Origin: JBDHAC01 sp039589195
Lineage (GTDB): Bacteria > Gemmatimonadota > Gemmatimonadetes > Palauibacterales > Palauibacteraceae
Assembly (NCBI GenBank): GCA_039589195.1
Contig: JBDHHV010000137.1
Span: 1-16,560, forward strand
DNA: 16,560 bases
Direction of reading: 5' to 3'
This document shows, in pieces, positions 15,505-16,560 of the stretch (the stretch's first letter is position 1; each line of letters starts with the position of its first letter). The notes below the pieces were generated by a model. It saw only the letters and a program-made list of their open reading frames with translations. It ran no database searches and was not told where the DNA came from. The translations under genes were made by a program, and so were the position numbers.

Positions 15505-16560
15505 TCAGGAACCCAGCTCGAGGCGCAGCACCCTCTCCTCCCGCACGAGCACCGCCCCGCGAGCCGTCACATCGACCCCCTCCGCGGTGATCGTCAGCAT
15601 GTCCTCGCCCTCCGCCACGGTCGGCTCGGACCGGAGACCAGTTACGGTGAGTCGTCGTACGCCGTTGAACAGGGGGTGCGGCCCCACACCGGTCGTGAGC
15701 GATGGGCGATCGAGGACTTCGATCGTCACGGAGTCGTTGGAGAGCTGGAGCCACCGGCCATGCAGCACATGGGTGCCATCGAGCGTTCGCACGTTCAGGG
15801 GGTCGAACCCGCCGGGAAACAGGGGACTGGCCGCGGCAGCTTCGACCACGATGCGCCAACCGGCGGCCTCTTCGAACCGGGTGCGCGCCGTCTCGTTGCG
15901 CCGGGCCAGATCGGCGGCGTCGGACCGGGCGACCGCACGCGCTCGCCGCACCTCGTCGGGAGACGGACCGCAGCGCCGCACATCGAGGGCCGCGGTCGCG
16001 GCACGAATCGCCCCGTCGAGCGACTCGATCTCACCCTGCGCGAGTCCCTGCTTCCAATCGCGGTCCAGCACATCCAGAAGCCTGCCGAGCGCGTGGCCCG
16101 TGGCATACGAGCGTTGGCGAACGTCCTCGGGCGCGAACCCATCCGACGGGAGATTCGGCAGAGGCTCGCCAGCCGCCGTGGACTCCACGTACCGCGCCAG
16201 GCCCTCGCGCAGCTCCGTACCGCGCTCGTACGCGACGGCCTCGGGGGGGAGGCGTCCGAAGCGATCGTCGCGAATCCGCAGAAAGGCCTTCGACCAGCAG
16301 ACGGTGCGCACCGAGTCCGGCGCGGTGAGCGCCCGGCGGAGGGCTCCGGTTTCGAGCCGCCGCTGCTGTAGCAGTGAGACTCGCTGGACGGGGTACACGA
16401 ACAGATCCACCTCGTTCGCCGTCCACTCCGGGTGCCGCTCGGTCTGGAAGACGTGGAACGCCTCGTGGACTGCCAGCCTCGCGAGTCGGTCGGGCGTCTC
16501 CGTCAGCTCGGGCGTGATGTGGACGGTCGCGGTGAGCGCACCCGCGAACTCGACGGATGT
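15505..16560 (-). CDS. HExxH metallopeptidase-like protein, 5' end outside window
   Basis: An open frame of 351 residues runs to the right edge on the minus strand without a start, so the N-terminus is missing. It contains LARLAVHEAFHVFQ (HEAFH at visible residues 32-36), the zinc-binding HExxH motif. About 80 residues later comes TELREGLARYVE (116-126 region), a typical place for the third zinc ligand (Glu) of gluzincin peptidases. The rest is charged and helical up to about 225, then beta-rich to the end (VRTLDGTHVLHGRWLQL, VRRLTVTGLRSE). A peptidase role is likely from the motif but the family is not identified. An internal GTG at 16410 would lose HEAFH and is not the start. Confidence 0.78.
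   Translation of the reverse strand, partial: TSVEFAGALTATVHITPELTETPDRLARLAVHEAFHVFQTERHPEWTANEVDLFVYPVQRVSLLQQRRLETGALRRALTAPDSVRTVCWSKAFLRIRDDRFGRLPPEAVAYERGTELREGLARYVESTAAGEPLPNLPSDGFAPEDVRQRSYATGHALGRLLDVLDRDWKQGLAQGEIESLDGAIRAATAALDVRRCGPSPDEVRRARAVARSDAADLARRNETARTRFEEAAGWRIVVEAAAASPLFPGGFDPLNVRTLDGTHVLHGRWLQLSNDSVTIEVLDRPSLTTGVGPHPLFNGVRRLTVTGLRSEPTVAEGEDMLTITAEGVDVTARGAVLVREERVLRLELGS

Noticed and set aside
14176..16371. A 731-codon plus-strand open frame across the Nramp and metallopeptidase genes
   Set aside because: It is out of frame with Nramp and antisense to the HEAFH protein, is low-complexity Arg/Gly/Pro, and has no motif.

Overview
The window is GC-rich, gene-dense bacterial chromosome from a Gram-negative (diderm) organism. 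Supporting evidence is an Omp85/BamA-like outer-membrane protein, a secreted TonB-plug/carboxypeptidase-regulatory-like protein and several Sec signal peptides. The mix of a barrel-less TonB plug protein, a DUF6265 protein, an OPT transporter and an Nramp protein of the GASH/MPT type suggests Gemmatimonadota or a related environmental lineage. That assignment is inference from protein style, not a sequence match. I see no phage, transposon, integrase or CRISPR array.

Layout. 1-489: the 3' end of an unidentified gene, a tRNA-Ser(UGA) on the minus strand, and a 22-residue cationic ORF with an excellent ribosome-binding site. 518-3877 (minus): an Omp85-like outer-membrane protein followed by signal peptidase I. 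4046-6200 (plus): a METTL7-like methyltransferase, a broken serine hydrolase/VanX-type dipeptidase chimera, and a second methyltransferase, tightly packed. 6213-7927: a small four-helix membrane protein (minus), a secreted DUF6265 protein (plus), a 16-nt tandem repeat, and an isoprenylcysteine-methyltransferase-like membrane enzyme (plus). 7924-10450 (minus): a HerA/YjgR-like ATPase broken by a small internal deletion. 10641-12588 (plus): an OPT peptide transporter broken by an apparent 2-nt frameshift, followed by a second 16-nt tandem repeat. 12787-16560: a TonB-plug protein (plus), an OsmC-family protein (minus), an Nramp-family transporter lacking the canonical metal motif (plus), and the C-terminal part of a secreted-type HExxH metallopeptidase (minus, running off the window).

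Most genes are envelope, transport or small-molecule functions, and no single pathway joins them all. Omp85-like protein plus signal peptidase I is a plausible envelope-biogenesis pair. The methyltransferase-hydrolase-methyltransferase run is the clearest operon, with a 4-nt stop/start overlap and then a 7-nt gap. Convergent pairs are very tight: the two stops at 7924-7927 share one CTAG, and the plug and OsmC genes overlap by 29 nt.

The strongest unusual signals are: (1) three reading-frame breaks in otherwise well-preserved genes, one of them also a gene fusion, so assembly or sequencing error must be excluded before calling them pseudogenes; (2) two unrelated-looking tandem arrays with the same 16-nt period and the same design, a 6-bp GC palindrome plus a 10-nt spacer, both just after a stop codon; (3) the small cationic ORF; (4) the Nramp protein with a changed TM1/TM6 site. 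I do not see a convincing new multi-gene defence or biosynthetic system.
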